Below the pieces are notes generated by a model. The model worked only from the letters and a program-made list of their open reading frames with translations, had not been told where the DNA came from and made no database searches. From assembly GCF_037126465.1 (NCBI RefSeq), contig NC_088210.1, positions 25,135,511 through 25,199,510 on the forward strand: 64,000 bases of DNA. Reading direction: 5' to 3'. This document shows positions 25,071 through 38,195 of the stretch, one piece after another (the first letter of the stretch is position 1; every line of letters begins with the position of its first letter). Position numbers and translations under genes: made by a program. The DNA comes from Ornithodoros turicata (taxonomy: Eukaryota; Arthropoda; Arachnida; Ixodida; Argasidae).

Positions 25071-28000
25071 ATGTCTGGCACTGTGTCTTCGGTTGAGGGA
25101 GAGCTCAACGCAATTGTGAAAGAGGTAAGGCTGCCGCTGCTGTATCATGATCCGTCACTTAAGAGTAACGACACTACGTTCTTGAACCTGAATCACATTC
25201 CGCTTGGATATATGTGCCACGTTCAGGTCGAAGTGATCAATGTCCACGGACATTGTAAGGTCCGATTATACTGAACACCGTAGTGATGTTGAGGTGTTAT
25301 GGGTTGGAAAGAGCGGGATTATCCCTAGAGTACGCAAATATTCCTGTGCACATGATGACATATTCGGTCCGTTTTCCATGTTGACCCATATTGAGAATTA
25401 GAGGGTAGATGAGTAGATAGAAGACAAGCGTTCATTCGAATGATAATGAATGCGTGAGCATGAGGTCAGTGCTGATGCAGCCCGGGTACGTAGAGACTGC
25501 TGGGAGGTAGCCAGGTTCGAATCCCGGTGCGGGCCGTGCTGTCTGGGGTTTTTCCTTGGACACTTCAGACATATGTCGGCACAGTTCCCTTAGAAGTCGG
25601 CCCAGGACGCACATTCCCCCAGAGCGCTAGTCGTGACGTTGCCCACCTCTGCGAGGCCGACAACGGCGAGTCCTTCTTCTTCTGCTTCTTCTTTCTCTCA
25701 AAAGATGGCCGCGAGCCACTAGCAGGTTCGACTCGAGTCACCTCTTCCTTGTCTATGGTGAAGATATTTTCAAAAACGCCATGTGCAGAAAAAGGAGTAC
25801 GTCAAGTTTTGGTTCGTGTTGATGAGAAGTTGAGTTTATGGGCATTATTATGAACTATCATTATTATGTGGACCTTTCAAAGCAAAAAGAAAAAGTAATG
25901 CGACCTGTTTGATTTGTATAAAGCTAAATGCGTAGTTGACAGAAGCCGAAAAGTTTCGTCCTGACCGCGAACCCTTCTCCTTGTAGTACCTGAAGCGCGC
26001 TTTTAACATTTTTTTTTTTTTTCAGTACATCGTGTATCTGGGCCTGGATGAGCTTTCGAAGTTATTTGATGAAGAGTGCCAGAAGAACAACAGACCAATT
26101 CAAGACAGCTTTTGCGGTTCGTACCGCGGTGAAAGGATGCGAAAGATCCAGGTATACTCCATGGAAACGAACCTACCACGAACTATAGCTAACGTTGTGT
26201 GTATTGCTTTTACTTTTTCTTTTTTGAATGCAGAATGAACTTCTGAGGTTATTTCATGAGGGAAACCACGGCCAGTTCTTCCCCATGTGGGACGCATGCA
26301 TTTCCACGAACATTGACGAAGGAAACAGTGCCGCGCGCAGTTCGATGCTGAAGTTGGAATTCCAACTTCGCGTTCACTTCGCTGTGTTTCCACTGCGTCG
26401 CTCTGAAGACGTGGTGAGCATGTGTCCATGTCATCTGGCACGAAAACCACTTCCACGGCAAAAATTAGTCGTTTTCGGTTATAACGATACCCGTTACAAC
26501 GATGGTGCATTGAGTATAGTCACTGAACGAATCGTTTGCCCAGATTTGTCAGCCACAAAACTGTTTTTCTCTCCCAGTGCCATCGAAATCGAGTGACTTG
26601 ATCATTTTCGTGAGTTTCAGGCAAAAGAAGAGGTGGAAAGTGCAATGTTCCAGTTTCAACGATATCTGGAAGCAAGAGGGGCAATGCTCGGTGACATAAA
26701 AGAATTCCTGGTTTATTGCGCCTTGCCGTATCTCCCAAATCCAAGATTGCATCCGTCATTCGAGGAAGTGTTCAAGGTTCATATTTGGTTCCTTTCACGC
26801 AGTTATAGGCTAATTGAACTCTCCATATGTACTTGCGCTCACCTAAGAACAGCACGTTTAGGACACGCAATACGCTTGTAGCTATTGGCTGCAATCGCTA
26901 GCTGTGTCACTCCATGTCGCGACAAACTACTGTCACGTCGAGTCTGGGAGGTACCCGGGTTCGAATCCCGGTGCCGGCTGTGCTGTCTGGGGTTTTTCCT
27001 GGGTTTTCCTCAGACGCTTTCAGACATATGTCGGCACAGTTCCCTTAGAAGTCGGCCCAGGAGGCACATTCCCCCAGGGCGTGAGTCGTGACGTTGCCCA
27101 CGTACGTGAGGCCGACAACGGCAAGCCCTACCACCACCACCGCCACCACCACCGCGACAAAGTACTATGCGCGTTATCATTTTTGTGGCAGAGTAATTTT
27201 GCTGGAGTTGACGGTCCACATTTCGTGCCGTTCTTAGGCACATGTATGGGAAACGGTGCGAATATTGTGGACTTGTGGACTTTTTTCATTTTTATTTTTA
27301 TTCGAATCTGGCTCCGCTCCACGCGTCTCACTGGAGATGGCACGCGGTCAAGGGTGTCTGTCTGTACGCGCGCGCGCGATAACGTGCGAATGTGGGCTTC
27401 ATACACACGCCAGGAGCAAAACGCACACACAAAGAGAGAGAACGAGAGAGAGAGAGAGAGAAGACAGAGCACGATAAGTGAACACTGGAGCTTTTGTCGT
27501 GTCCAGGTACTGTGTTCTCTCTCTCTCTCTCTCTCTCTGTGTGCGTGCGTAGATGATAGCTTCATGGGGCCACCCACAGCATAGTTCCGTCCGTAGCTTC
27601 ATAACGCCACTTGACACGTGACCATAAATTAACACTTATGCTGACCCTATACAAGGCTACCACAATTTAAACGCGGTTAAGTGCAATGCAGAGACTACGT
27701 ACATATATTAAATGCATGTTTCTACATGGCATGCGGCACGCAATGCAGCATCGTAAGTTTAATCCCTTCCATTCTCTCCGAAGGAAAGTTGGATAGAGGA
27801 ACTTCAAATTAAAGTAGAGGACTTCGTCAGGGAGGCCCTGAAGGACACCAGTCGGAACTGTCTGCAGCCTAGACTTCTCAGTCTATATGTATCCTTAAAG
27901 CTGGTGCGCGACTCTGCACGCTGAAAGCACCCGAGCTAAATACACTGCATTTCTCGAGGTTTAACTTCCTTATAGCGATGCCAAGTATTGTAACGATATG

Positions 28001-31000
28001 GAATTGAACGGTAAGCCGTCAATCTGTTGACTCGTTTCGTCTTAGCGTTGTCGTTCCGTAATTATTATAGATCTGCGCGAAGAGTTTCGGCAGTTGGAAA
28101 ACAGGTACAGAGACACAGAGAAGCAGCACATGGCTCAACGCAAGCAGCTTACCAAATTGCAGGTACAATGGATAAACCCATCTTCGATCTATTAGCTCAC
28201 GCTGAAAGAAATTTCGTATCTTCTCTTCTCTTACAGGAGGACTACAGGAAACTGACCAATGTGACGGCAGATCTAATTACAGCTGTAGAGACTGTCGTCC
28301 GCGGCGATATGGTATGCATTACTTATAATGCGTCCATTTCGATATTCGTGACATTAAACACGTTTGCGTATCTGAATACAACAAAACCCGCTTATAACGA
28401 TGTATGGTATTAACTGATATGGTGTTGTACAAAGTAATGTCGTTGTTTACATTGAAGCGATACAGAGGCAATGGCGGGACACACAGATACACACAGTTGC
28501 TGTGTATCCGTTATCCGAGTATCCGTTAACATCGTTATATCCGGGCGTCACGAAATCCAGGCCAGTGCTCTACGCAAGAGCAGCGTTTGGGACTGTAGCG
28601 AGTGCCCGAAGCTACCGAGGACGTACACCACTGAGGAATCGCCTCAACGTTTGTGCAAGCAAGCAGGCCCAGGTGTCACTTCGTAATATGCGGAACGATA
28701 CATACAGTATTCGCCTATCGAGCCGCGAGTATTGCGTCGCGATATTGCGCATTACCCGGATTAATTATTTACGCATTACCCACTTTAAAAAGGCTGCGAA
28801 ATATAACAGACCAAGAGAATACACAAGACAAACACCTGTCCGTGTCACCACCCTTTCCCTCTTATAAAAGTATATCCCCCGTGTCACCACGTGTCACGTT
28901 TTATGGGTTAAGTTGGTATGACCGAGCTCGTTTGGGTAGGCAACGTGTTTTTTTATTCGTTATAAACTGCGTTTTATATTGTACCAAAAGTGCACGCTTC
29001 TTATTATGGTGATATCTGTGTTACCCAAGGTGGATATCGATGAGATTCTGTCATCGTGCGATAAACATTTTCCGGAGATGCTTCAAGCACCCAGATCCCA
29101 ATCCCACCTTTCAATCGATGAAAGCCTCTCACGTGTCCAGCAGCTCCGTTCTATTCTTTCTCGGCAAAGCAGGTAAATACTTCTTCATAGTGAACGGTTA
29201 GAAATCCTTGAACACAGACTGAATGATAACGGATAGTAAGAAATTTAGAGCGCGTATGTGAAATTGTACCCTTGCGTTTTCGGGTTCTTTTTGAAAATCG
29301 GAGGTAAAAAACCTGGTTTTATTTCAGGATCTGTAAAATCTGGGTATAGGCATGCTGGGTGGAAAATAAAAAGAGCTCGGTTCCTATTTCCGATGAACAC
29401 GAGATGCCGAGCGATTGTGCCGAATGCGCAGTCTCCATAGTGCCTGATGTATTGGTAGCTGAATTTGCACTTTAGTAATTTCCTGGGGGTTTCCTGGTTT
29501 TACCCAAAGTGACGATAATTCAAATCGGGGGTTAGAAACGGGTTTAACCGGGTTTAAACTTGATGACCAAGGCTCTATGCACACTCAGTAACGCAGGCCG
29601 AAAAATATTTTGGAACGGTATTTTCGGAAACGTTATGTGAAGGAGGACTCAAGCAACACATCTTGGCCCAAAATTGGCCCAATATTGGTCCAATCTTGGT
29701 TCAGTATTGGGCCGACATTGCCAATCTTGGTCACTACCGAATCGAACCCCTGAACCATCCCCTCCAATCATCGTGGGGGATCGCTTGAGGGAACCAATCG
29801 GAGACCTGTCCTCATTGTCGCGCCTCTTGAGAAGGAGGGCGAGAGAGAGAGAGGGGGGGGGGGAAGTGCACAAATTTTTGCACTTTAGTTGCCCCTTCAA
29901 ACTCTGCACTATTTGTGATGGCTACGTACGTTCATGCAGTAAAATCAAGTGTTGCATTACATCCTTCTATAGCATTGACACGGATAATCCACTACAGAAG
30001 TTCAACTACACGAGGATAAAGCAGGACCTGTTATCCGGGGACATAATACGAAAATGTTTCTTGCTTCAAGCACTCAGATGGGTGGGTCACTTTTACGTCT
30101 GGCACTTGCATGCGAATAATAATAGATAATGAATTGCGATGAGGAAGTGCAGGTCGAACATCTATAGCAAAATGGGGTTGCCGCCGTCTCTTTCAGAAAA
30201 TAACCAAGCCGCCAACATTTGAGAAACGAGACGCTGTTGTACAAGCCTTTGTGAATAACGATCTGCTCGGATTAGAAGCGCAGCAGTCTGAATATTGTGT
30301 AAGCTATATTGTTACTTACGCATTACAATTGATAACTATGTATAGCATGCCGAACCGATTTTTCGGACTTCAAGAAGCCGTAGAACCAGTCCGAATAATC
30401 TTGACACAAAGAACAACCTTTTAAAAACGTTTACTGTCCATATTTAGAAACAAATCGTTGGAACGCGTTTGAAGCAGGGTATTGGAGCGCGCGCGCATGA
30501 GCTCAGCCTCCGCGCGCGCGCGCATGTGTGTCCGCTTTTTGCCCAGCCGCTGCGCCATGCAGCCATCGACAACAGTCCGAAATGCCGGACTCGGTTCTAT
30601 ACTGCCCCCGGTTTTCTGGAAATTGCGCGGTCCGCAAAACCAAGCAAGGCCGATCCGAAATGCGATCGAAAAATCAAGCTGTTCTCATAACAAATTGTTC
30701 GACATTTCCGAAGTGGAGACACATTAGCTCTATGGGGACTTTTGGTGCTGCCAGTAGTTTTGTCCGAAAAATTGAAGCCCGAATTTTCCAAGTCCGAAAA
30801 ATCTGCCGGCAACTGTATGTACGATAGCGGCACACTTGATAAATAAACGCATCATGTGCAGCCGTGGAGCTACGGCTCATTGCTTTCTGTATACCCAAAT
30901 ACCCAAATATAGCGTGTATTCTTAGACTCGTATTGTGATCTCTTAATTCTTTTCGTCCACGTATCAAGTCTTAAGCTTTCTATGCACATATTTTGCAGGA

Positions 31001-34000
31001 TCGTATACTACATATGGTGAGGTCAGCTAATAGCAACCTGCAGCAAACATTTACGAGGTTCTTAAATGCTTTCGCATCATTCAGTAAAGGTGAGGTCCTG
31101 TAAAATCTGTAACAACGGACGTTTTGTTATTTAGCTATACCTTTGTGTCTCATCCAAATATAATCGTCTAATAGGTCGTACCTATTTGTCCAAAAGTTCC
31201 AGGCTCCTGTCAATACTGACAGACTCTCTCATCAACGGGCACTACCTAAGCACAACAGCCCACGACATGATGCTGGGAACTTTGCAGAAGTTGAGCCTGA
31301 GGTATACGTGCAATCACGGGCTTTTACACAGGGTCACGTAGCAGCAGAATACATACATATGTGATATAGCGCGCGCTGTAGAATCTTACCGTATTTATGC
31401 ATCGGAATTCACGCGCATTCTCCCAAAATATTGTTTCCCTATGTGAAGCGGAAGAATCATAAAAGTGATTTCTAGTTTTGAGAAGTATGACGTCATCTGG
31501 AATGCCCCATCTACTCTGGCATCTCGCAACATTACTCCTGGAAGGTTGATTTGTTGTGTTCCATATGCTCCCCTGCTCCCCACCTCTTCACCATAGCTGC
31601 TGACAGACTTCCAACGCCTGATGAAGAACGAAGACGCTCGATGACGTCACCTATTCTTGGAGAATCCGAAACTATGAAGCTTTGCCGGTTCTTTCGAAAA
31701 TTTGTGGAAGCGTGTAATGTTCATTAGCGGCATTTGTAGTTTACGCACTGAGTCTCTGAGCCTCGTTGCCTCATGTGATTACGACGTATCTTCTCAGAGC
31801 TTCATTAACCAATCTAGAGCGATGTAAGGCTCATGTTTGACCTTTTATGTCGGTTCCCTAATTCGTGCTGCTATAATGTGAACAAGACTCTCAGCAAGAT
31901 ATGCGTGCCATAGAGGTGTTTTTTTTTTCTCTCTTTTTTTTTAACGACCGGCTTCACAGGCTCTATAATGCTTGAATGGCTCTTTTATAGGCGACCACTG
32001 CAAGAGTTTATGATTAATGAGGGGATTCTCGAATGGGCAGTGAAGAGATTAGAAAATACGGACGTGTTGACGGACTACAGCCTGGAGTATGCCATAGCGC
32101 TCTTCATGAATCTATGCCTACAGTCATCAGGTACTGTGGTCCACTGCATTATGTACACCTAGAAATAGACCTCTACCCGAGAAACGTCATCATGACGTTG
32201 GTAGACAGACAGAAACCGAAACAAACCGGAAGGGGAGGGCTGGGTTCCACGAATGAGAACTTGACCCCTCAGGAGTCAGGACCGTGGCTTTCGGGCGCGA
32301 CCTTGTTCGCCCCTAGCTTCGAGCGTAGTTCAAGTCTACCAAATTGGTGGCGCTGTCGAACGCTATGACGTCATTTGTTTACAAACAGGGAGAGGTCTAT
32401 TCTCAGCACAGTACATATGGGCTGTTGAACACCAAATAACACTTACTGTTTCTGTTTCTTAGGCAAAGAGCGTTGCCTGCAGATGGTGCGTCCAACTTTA
32501 CTGGTCCTGAAAAAGTTACTCATGCTCGACAATGCTGAGGTAACCATTCTTAAACGTTAATTATATTTCGACTTCCTAATGTACCTCACAGTGCACGCTT
32601 GTAATATTCCACTTTTCATTCGAGATCCTTCCTTACGTGAACGGAGCACTTTACAGTCTGCTGTCGAAGGAAGATATAAGGCAAGCGGCACTAGAAATGG
32701 TAAAACGTGCGGCACTTTTTTTACAATCCTTTCCCACTACAGTAAATAGAATTGCGAATCTTGTTTTGCCTCGCCATATCATTAGGACATGGAAGCAGAC
32801 TTACAGGGTCTCATGAATGCCTCGCAACCGGAGATAAGAAAGCAAGTGGAATTTGTGCTCAACAAGTTAACATCATATAGTAAGATGTTCGTTAATACAA
32901 CATTTCCTTACGTCTCTGTCGTTGAATCTACTAGTTAATGAAAACGGAATGTTTATTCTCACCTGCAGTGTACGCATCTGTATAGAAGCATCATACTCGA
33001 AACCTCCAATATAGTAACACTTGTTTTCCCATTTCTTGCTGTGTGTGTTCCATCTTGAGTTACCACACCTTTTTTTTAGACATTTTCTAGCACGGTGGCT
33101 AATTTGACAAATTACCTACTGTAAAATTAACGCAGTTTTTTGTGTGCTCGAAAGAGTCAATAGTATTTTGAGCACATTTCACGCACGAGGAGGGTAGGAA
33201 ATACAGCTTTGTTACAAGCTATATTGTAAAAGTCTTGGATTTCGCGTGGAACATAGTTTCGCGTTTTGGTGGAGGCCGTTGTTGACGCGGGAACTGAAAT
33301 TCGCGAAGAAGCTCAAGCTCATGTTTCTCAGTGACGTCGTGGTTTCCCGGTGAAAACGGAGAAAATAGTTCCACGCGAAAAAAACAAAAACAAACAAACA
33401 AAAAATACACTTTTACAGTATTGAAGGGCCAAATGTGTGGACATGCTTTGTGCACCAATAAGGGCAACGAAATATATGAATATCTAAATTAAATAAATTG
33501 AATTTTAAATAAACTAAATTTCGTGCGCCACATGCTGAGCCAGTGTACATGTGCTGTTGGCAGCCCCCCCCCCCCCCCCCCCCCCCAAGGACGCCAGTCG
33601 TCCCAAGTGGCTTGGGACTAACAGTTCCATTTTTACCAGTCAATCAATCAAATATTTCCTCCCTCTTACTAGATGATTCAGGAGACATTGCACAAAATTC
33701 AAATCCTGGAAGTGGCAGTGAGGATGATGATGATGACGATGTAAGACTTTTCATGCTGGAACTCACACTGAGTTTATCTACTTTGTAAGCTCAACGATGT
33801 CCTCGTTGCAGGAAGAATCCGAAATTGAGCCTGAAATCGATTCAAAGGACCCCATCGAGGCAATGTCAAATGAAATGCATGGCGAGCATCTGCTGAAATT
33901 GTGTTACACAGAGGTAACAAAGTTCTCTCGGTAGCAGAATTATAGTAAAAAGAAGAACTACACTGAACTGTAGTATGCAACAGCATAATATATCTTTACT

Positions 34001-35593
34001 CTAACTGCGCAGGAGAGCCGGCCACAGACAGTGATACGGCATGGGGGCAACAACTCCAGGTACACTTTTTGAAAGAGAAAATCACCACGTATACACTTTC
34101 ACAAACTGTCAGTAGAAAAGAACTCACACACTGCACCTAAAGAAGCATGGAAAGCACCAATGACATGTATGTGTTTTTACAGTGTGACATGAACATACTA
34201 GCTTCGGTAACCGACACGCAAAGTAAGCGCACACTTCATAAGAAAATTGTTTTATAAAGCGGCAGTGGCGGGGATCTCTCCTTCTAGCGTGATGTGACGT
34301 CAGGTCATCCGAGCGCTTTTATTGGCTGCCGAGAATAGTCTGTCGCCGCCCGGGAGCAATGCGACCGGTCGACTCAGAGCCGGCTCTGGGTCGACTTCTC
34401 TGTTTCGGACTTCGGATGGGCGGGGCCAAATATAACCGCAAAAGGAAGGAAAGAAAAGAGAAGGAGCGCGTCTCACTATTGGACAGATGTAGATACGTCA
34501 CAGAATGGCAGCTTGAAGGAAGAAGCTTTTCTGACCACGGTGGGAATGGAAGCTCTCTTGCGCGCCATGATTGCACGTTGCGCACTCGTACCTTTTGCAC
34601 GAATATTTGTCCCAGGTCTTGTAGTCCTAATTTTTACTCTCACCTTCGATGCACCCTCTAGGTCATAGGTGGTCGCAATCACGTGTCGTCACAGTGTATA
34701 CGATCTGAGGCCAAATTCTTTTTCCCAAAGGATGAATATGTCATCAGGGAGGTCACTGCAAATGAGCAGCTCACCAAAACTCGCGGATTCTTTGAGCGAG
34801 ACTTCAAACTCTGCAAATGAATCTCTTCCGCAGTCAGATCTCGATGAAGGTGAGCGCACACTACACAGCCGTTGTTCCTGCACAAGGTTCATGTTGTCTA
34901 TATTTCAAAAGCAGCCATTGTGCAGCCGACGCAGATACTTCAGGCAACTGAGCCTCAAATCACCTTGGAACAATGCAGACAAAGTAATTATGGCTTGCTT
35001 TACTATCGCCGAGAGAGTTCTCAGCCCACTTCCTAGCGAGTCTAGGTTATCTTGCAAGACAGACCCAGTGGCTGGCTCTGCAATGATTATAATTAATTAT
35101 ACTATAGTCAGTGACAACATACGTCATACACTTGACCCCGCCCCCACACAAGAATCGCTCCGCGCGCGATAATGTGGTGCGGCGCGGCCAAGTAGGGACT
35201 GGGAGAGAGAGGGAGAGCCGGCACTACATCGCGAAGCGGGACCGTCGTGCAAAGGCTGGTAGCTAATCGCAGGAGCCTTACACGGATGAGTGGGCAGCCC
35301 CGATTGTAGGACTTAAGTTGTCGCTGACTATAGTTTCAGAATTCATCACTTAACATAATTTATTATTCCCACATCCACGATACCATAGAACCGTTAACTT
35401 TTCTTGCAGCTCCAGTGACAAACGAAAGTATCAGTAATGACGCCGAAGTCGTGAAAGACATTGCTCACCATGGTGAGAGTACCAGTGGAATGGGTCCAGA
35501 AGAAACCGTACCTGTGGGAGAAGCACCAAGGGGGCTCAAGTAATCAATCAGCTTTTGCCGTGTGCATTAAAAAGTTTTCTCAAGTTCGTGTAA

Positions 35594-35625
<32 letters not shown>

Positions 35626-35920
35626 GTCGTTTGTAGTGTTAGAGAGTACAGCATAGCGTTTTGCTCTCGACCCAAAATACCACGCACACCGGAATCTTCT
35701 CCTAAACCGAATGCGAGAGATCGACCAAACGAAAAAAGAAGCCACAGCAGAGCAACCGTCAAGAAGAGTCCAACATTCACCATTCGTCCGAAGACCGGTA
35801 ATATCCGTTATTCAAAGTCCACTCTCACTGCAATAATAATAATAATGGTCATTTGTGCACTCTCCCGTGTTAGGCGCATCACCGGATACCGAAACGGGAA
35901 AGCAAGGGAATGCCTGGTAA
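25071..35920 (+). CDS. ARMC9: LisH and armadillo-repeat ciliary protein ARMC9, 23 coding exons
   Basis: ARMC9 acts at the ciliary base as part of the Joubert-syndrome module with TOGARAM1 and controls axonemal microtubule stability. Coding exons: 25071-25124, 26026-26151, 26234-26413, 26621-26776, 27784-27903, 28046-28162, 28237-28311, 29030-29172, 29973-30081, 30197-30298, 30999-31089, 31175-31301, 31991-32130, 32463-32539, 32625-32699, 32786-32879, 33673-33740, 33812-33913, 34013-34059, 34731-34849, 35410-35539, 35637-35797, 35874-35920. Together they encode 819 aa (human about 818). Seen: an N-terminal LisH (about residues 5-40), the signature LPYLPNPRLHPSFEE at about 155, a probable coiled coil at 222-265, armadillo repeats at about 325-600 (DYSLEYAIALFMNLCLQSSG, LPYVNGALYSLLS), an acidic run SEDDDDDD near 612, and a conserved C-terminal FCSRPKIPRTPE. 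The exon 6 acceptor (28046 or another solution around 28071) and the exon 20 acceptor (34731 or 34695) are uncertain. Confidence 0.92.
25455..25700 (+). mobile_element. tRNA-derived SINE copy 1 (in ARMC9 intron 1)
   Basis: A Pol III B-box, GGTTCGAATCCC, is followed by a body with GTGCTGTCTGGGGTTTTTCC, ATGTCGGCACAGTTCCC, AGTCGGCCCAGGA and GAGGCCGACAACGGC, and it ends in a CTT-rich simple tail. The same body recurs at 26900-27155. It resembles the Ruka-type SINEs described from ticks, as far as I remember them. The 5' boundary is approximate. Confidence 0.8.
26900..27155 (+). mobile_element. tRNA-derived SINE copy 2 (in ARMC9 intron 4)
   Basis: It has the same B-box and body as 25455-25700, in the same orientation, and ends in an ACC/CCACC simple repeat. 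It retains TCCTGGGTTTTCCTCAGACG, which is shorter in copy 1, so it is probably closer to the family consensus. Confidence 0.82.
27355..27550. repeat. CG, GA and CT microsatellites forming an inverted repeat
   Basis: (CG)n at about 27370-27377 is followed by a (GA)n tract at about 27427-27462 and, some 50 bases later, by a (CT)n tract at about 27517-27538. The purine and pyrimidine tracts are complementary and could fold on each other in the ARMC9 intron 4 transcript. Confidence 0.7.
29265..29570. mobile_element. Degenerate relative of the 10135 element (in ARMC9 intron 8)
   Basis: It shares TTTTCGGGTTCTTTTTGAAAA-like text at its left and TTTACCC near its right with 10135-10361, and a related middle (GAATTTGCACTT against GAATTGGCACAT). 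The ends and target duplications are not clear. Confidence 0.5.
32164..32401. mobile_element. MITE-like element with AATAGACCTCT ends (in ARMC9 intron 13)
   Basis: The left end AATAGACCTCTACCC and the complement of the right end AATAGACCTCTCCC form terminal inverted repeats. The interior has paired ACGTCAT motifs near both ends. No target duplication could be assigned and there is no reading frame. Confidence 0.6.
33563..33587. repeat. Poly(C) tract in ARMC9 intron 16
   Basis: An uninterrupted run of more than 20 C bases follows GGCAG. Similar C runs occur at about 52000, 58622 and 61855. Confidence 0.9.
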
Positions 35921-36157
35921 GCGTGCCCCAGGAAGATGTGATGAGCTCAGATTTCAAAATCGCTCTTGCAATTCCAGATCTCTATATCAACCCTGGTTAA
36001 CCTGGAGTCCATGCAGAACATATTGCTGAGCTTACAGTGGGAACATCCCTGCAATTCGAATAGTAATGTGTGCGCACGACAGCGGAATATCATTGTGAAA
36101 ATAGCATAGAATCATGCTGGTTTCATTACGAAAATTGGCCTTTTATTGCTCACAATC

Positions 36158-36163
36158 AATAAA
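36158..36163 (+). terminator. Poly(A) signal of ARMC9
   Basis: A canonical AATAAA in ATCAATAAAGTAC lies 237 bases after the ARMC9 stop codon. Confidence 0.75.
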
Positions 36164-38195
36164 GTACTTTTACATGTTGGACGTAGTGCACCCTACTGTG
36201 TAACTCACACTTCACTGCTATTCCGCTCAACGGGGTGCTGTGTGTATTGTGGTCTACTTTTTGTAAAGAAATAATAATTAGGAAGCACCACCCTGGTGAT
36301 CAAAAAGGAAGAGACGAAACTAGTGTTTCAAAGGTTGTCCATAAACAATACAGACACAATAAGCAATTCAGAGGGAGACCGCTCTGTGGGGATGTAGGAA
36401 CTACGAAATATTGACGAGTTGACAGAATGGCGTAAATGCAGGCTAGCTGGTGGATAAATTCCATGATAGGCAAGCCTGAGCGATGGGTTCCTTTGAACAC
36501 CGCAGATATATTGCGAGCTTTAACCGAAATTATTTCGCGAAATACCCAGTTGACCGAGTCGTTTTCTTTCTTTCTTTCTTTTTTGTTGTTGTTGTTGTTG
36601 CACATGAATGACTCCCGATGAATGCTTGAACATCATTGGTAGACGTTAATGACTGCGATGCGTCACAGATTCAGAATCAGAACTAGCAATAAATTATTCG
36701 CTGCAGTCGCATTTACGGATCTTCCTTACACAAGTTTTTGTTTGTTTGTTATTGTTGTTGTGCAGTATTATGCAAACATAGCTTATCATAATGCAAGCAA
36801 CGATAGTTTAGCATTTTGCCCAAAAATCACTCTGGAATTTATTTGTCCAAGGCGAGGTCCATCTGGAGAGTTATTAGAATTTCAAGCTTTGCTGGTTTTG
36901 GCAGATAACATGAGTAGTCTGGCAACTAGTGCTAGAATCCGGTCCACTTTTTCGCTTGTCTGCGGTAGATGCCGCCCGTGTTCCACCGGTATATTTCGTC
37001 ATTCCAGGAAGTTTATTGTCTGGCGTCGAAGTGCGCAAGCGCATAACCCAATTCTGAGGCTGTGACGTTCGAGCAACTGTCTTTGTGTTTGAAGAAGGTT
37101 GGAGGAACTTTGGTGTTCTCATTAGAAAGGCGTGTTTCGCCTGGCTCTTGCTATGAAAGGACGTCTTGGTATTCCATGGATTACATGTGGCTGTTACAAT
37201 TAAAAGATACCACTATGGATTATTCGTTCCGTCTTCGTTTGTGCCCCTCAATGGATTATTGTTAGCCCGTAGGATTACACGTATCTTACGGCGGCCATCT
37301 TGGCATCTAGAATGCACACACATGCCGAAATTGGATTTGCCTTTTTCTGGGGATTTATGTTTTCTGTTTCGAGGCCTCGCCGAATATGGATTATGTTAAG
37401 AGCACTGCCCCGTCAGGATCACCAACGGTCCAATATTAGGATATTTTGGTGGTATGCGTTTATTTTGGATTATTCGTCGACAACTGTGCGCCTTCGGACG
37501 TACGAGAGAGCGCACCATGGTAATAACGTTTGTCGTCTACATTATTATTCTGTAATATTGAGCAGTAGTCGCACGACGTGCTTGTTAGTAACGAGTGCTG
37601 GAGGGTGTGGTTCGCATCGCCGTATGTCTGATGTTCCTCTGTCACTGTAGACGACTATTTCTCATTTCCAGGGCATTGATGAGCTGATTTCGTAGCGCTG
37701 TTTTTATTTCCAACTACTTCGACGTTTTGAACAATGAGCAATCTGTTTTAACAGCTTGGGTTTAACTGGCGTCGATGTGGATGTTTTTGACGCTTCCCGA
37801 CAACGCAAAGGGAATTATTACGTTGCGGGGTTCAATAATACCTATTCAGATTGAAATTGTGAATACTAGACGCCTTTGCTAGGTAGCGTGCAGTTTATGA
37901 TATAGCGAGTACATTTGAGTGGTTCAGTCGACAGAAACGACGCCATTGCGGTGGCCATTTTTCTCTTCCTCCCCGCGTCTCTCCTCGTTCCTCTCCCCTC
38001 AATGGGGGCGTGCTCAATTGCGTCTCGCTGCTTCCCGCGCGAGTGCCCGAGAGCGCTGACGTCAGATTTTCGCGGCGGAGAAGTTCTGCGTGTAGTGTGG
38101 GCCGCGAAGAAAACACACGGTGTATGATATATGTTTGATGGGGCCGTATATACGAGTCCAGCGAAATGATGTCCTGATGTGGCGTGGAATGCAAG
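36164..38195 (+). promoter_or_regulatory. Intergenic region and probable spen promoter
   Basis: No coding sequence was found between ARMC9 and spen. The last 250 bases are richer in CpG and contain a perfect palindromic CRE, TGACGTCA, at 38057-38064, about 130 bp before the spen start codon. A simple TTTC/TTG repeat lies at 36560-36600. Confidence 0.4.

Noticed and set aside
26904..27584. 226-codon + strand frame in ARMC9 intron 4
   Set aside because: It is made of SINE copy 2 and the CG/GA/CT microsatellites.
34662..34694. Acceptor CCCTCTAG at 34661 for ARMC9 exon 20
   Set aside because: Joining exon 19 there gives an immediate in-frame stop (AGG TCA TAG).
25071..36163. Possible CRISPR, operon or prokaryotic features anywhere in the window
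   Set aside because: Split genes, AATAAA signals, SINEs and hAT relics show nuclear eukaryotic DNA. No spaced direct-repeat array was seen.
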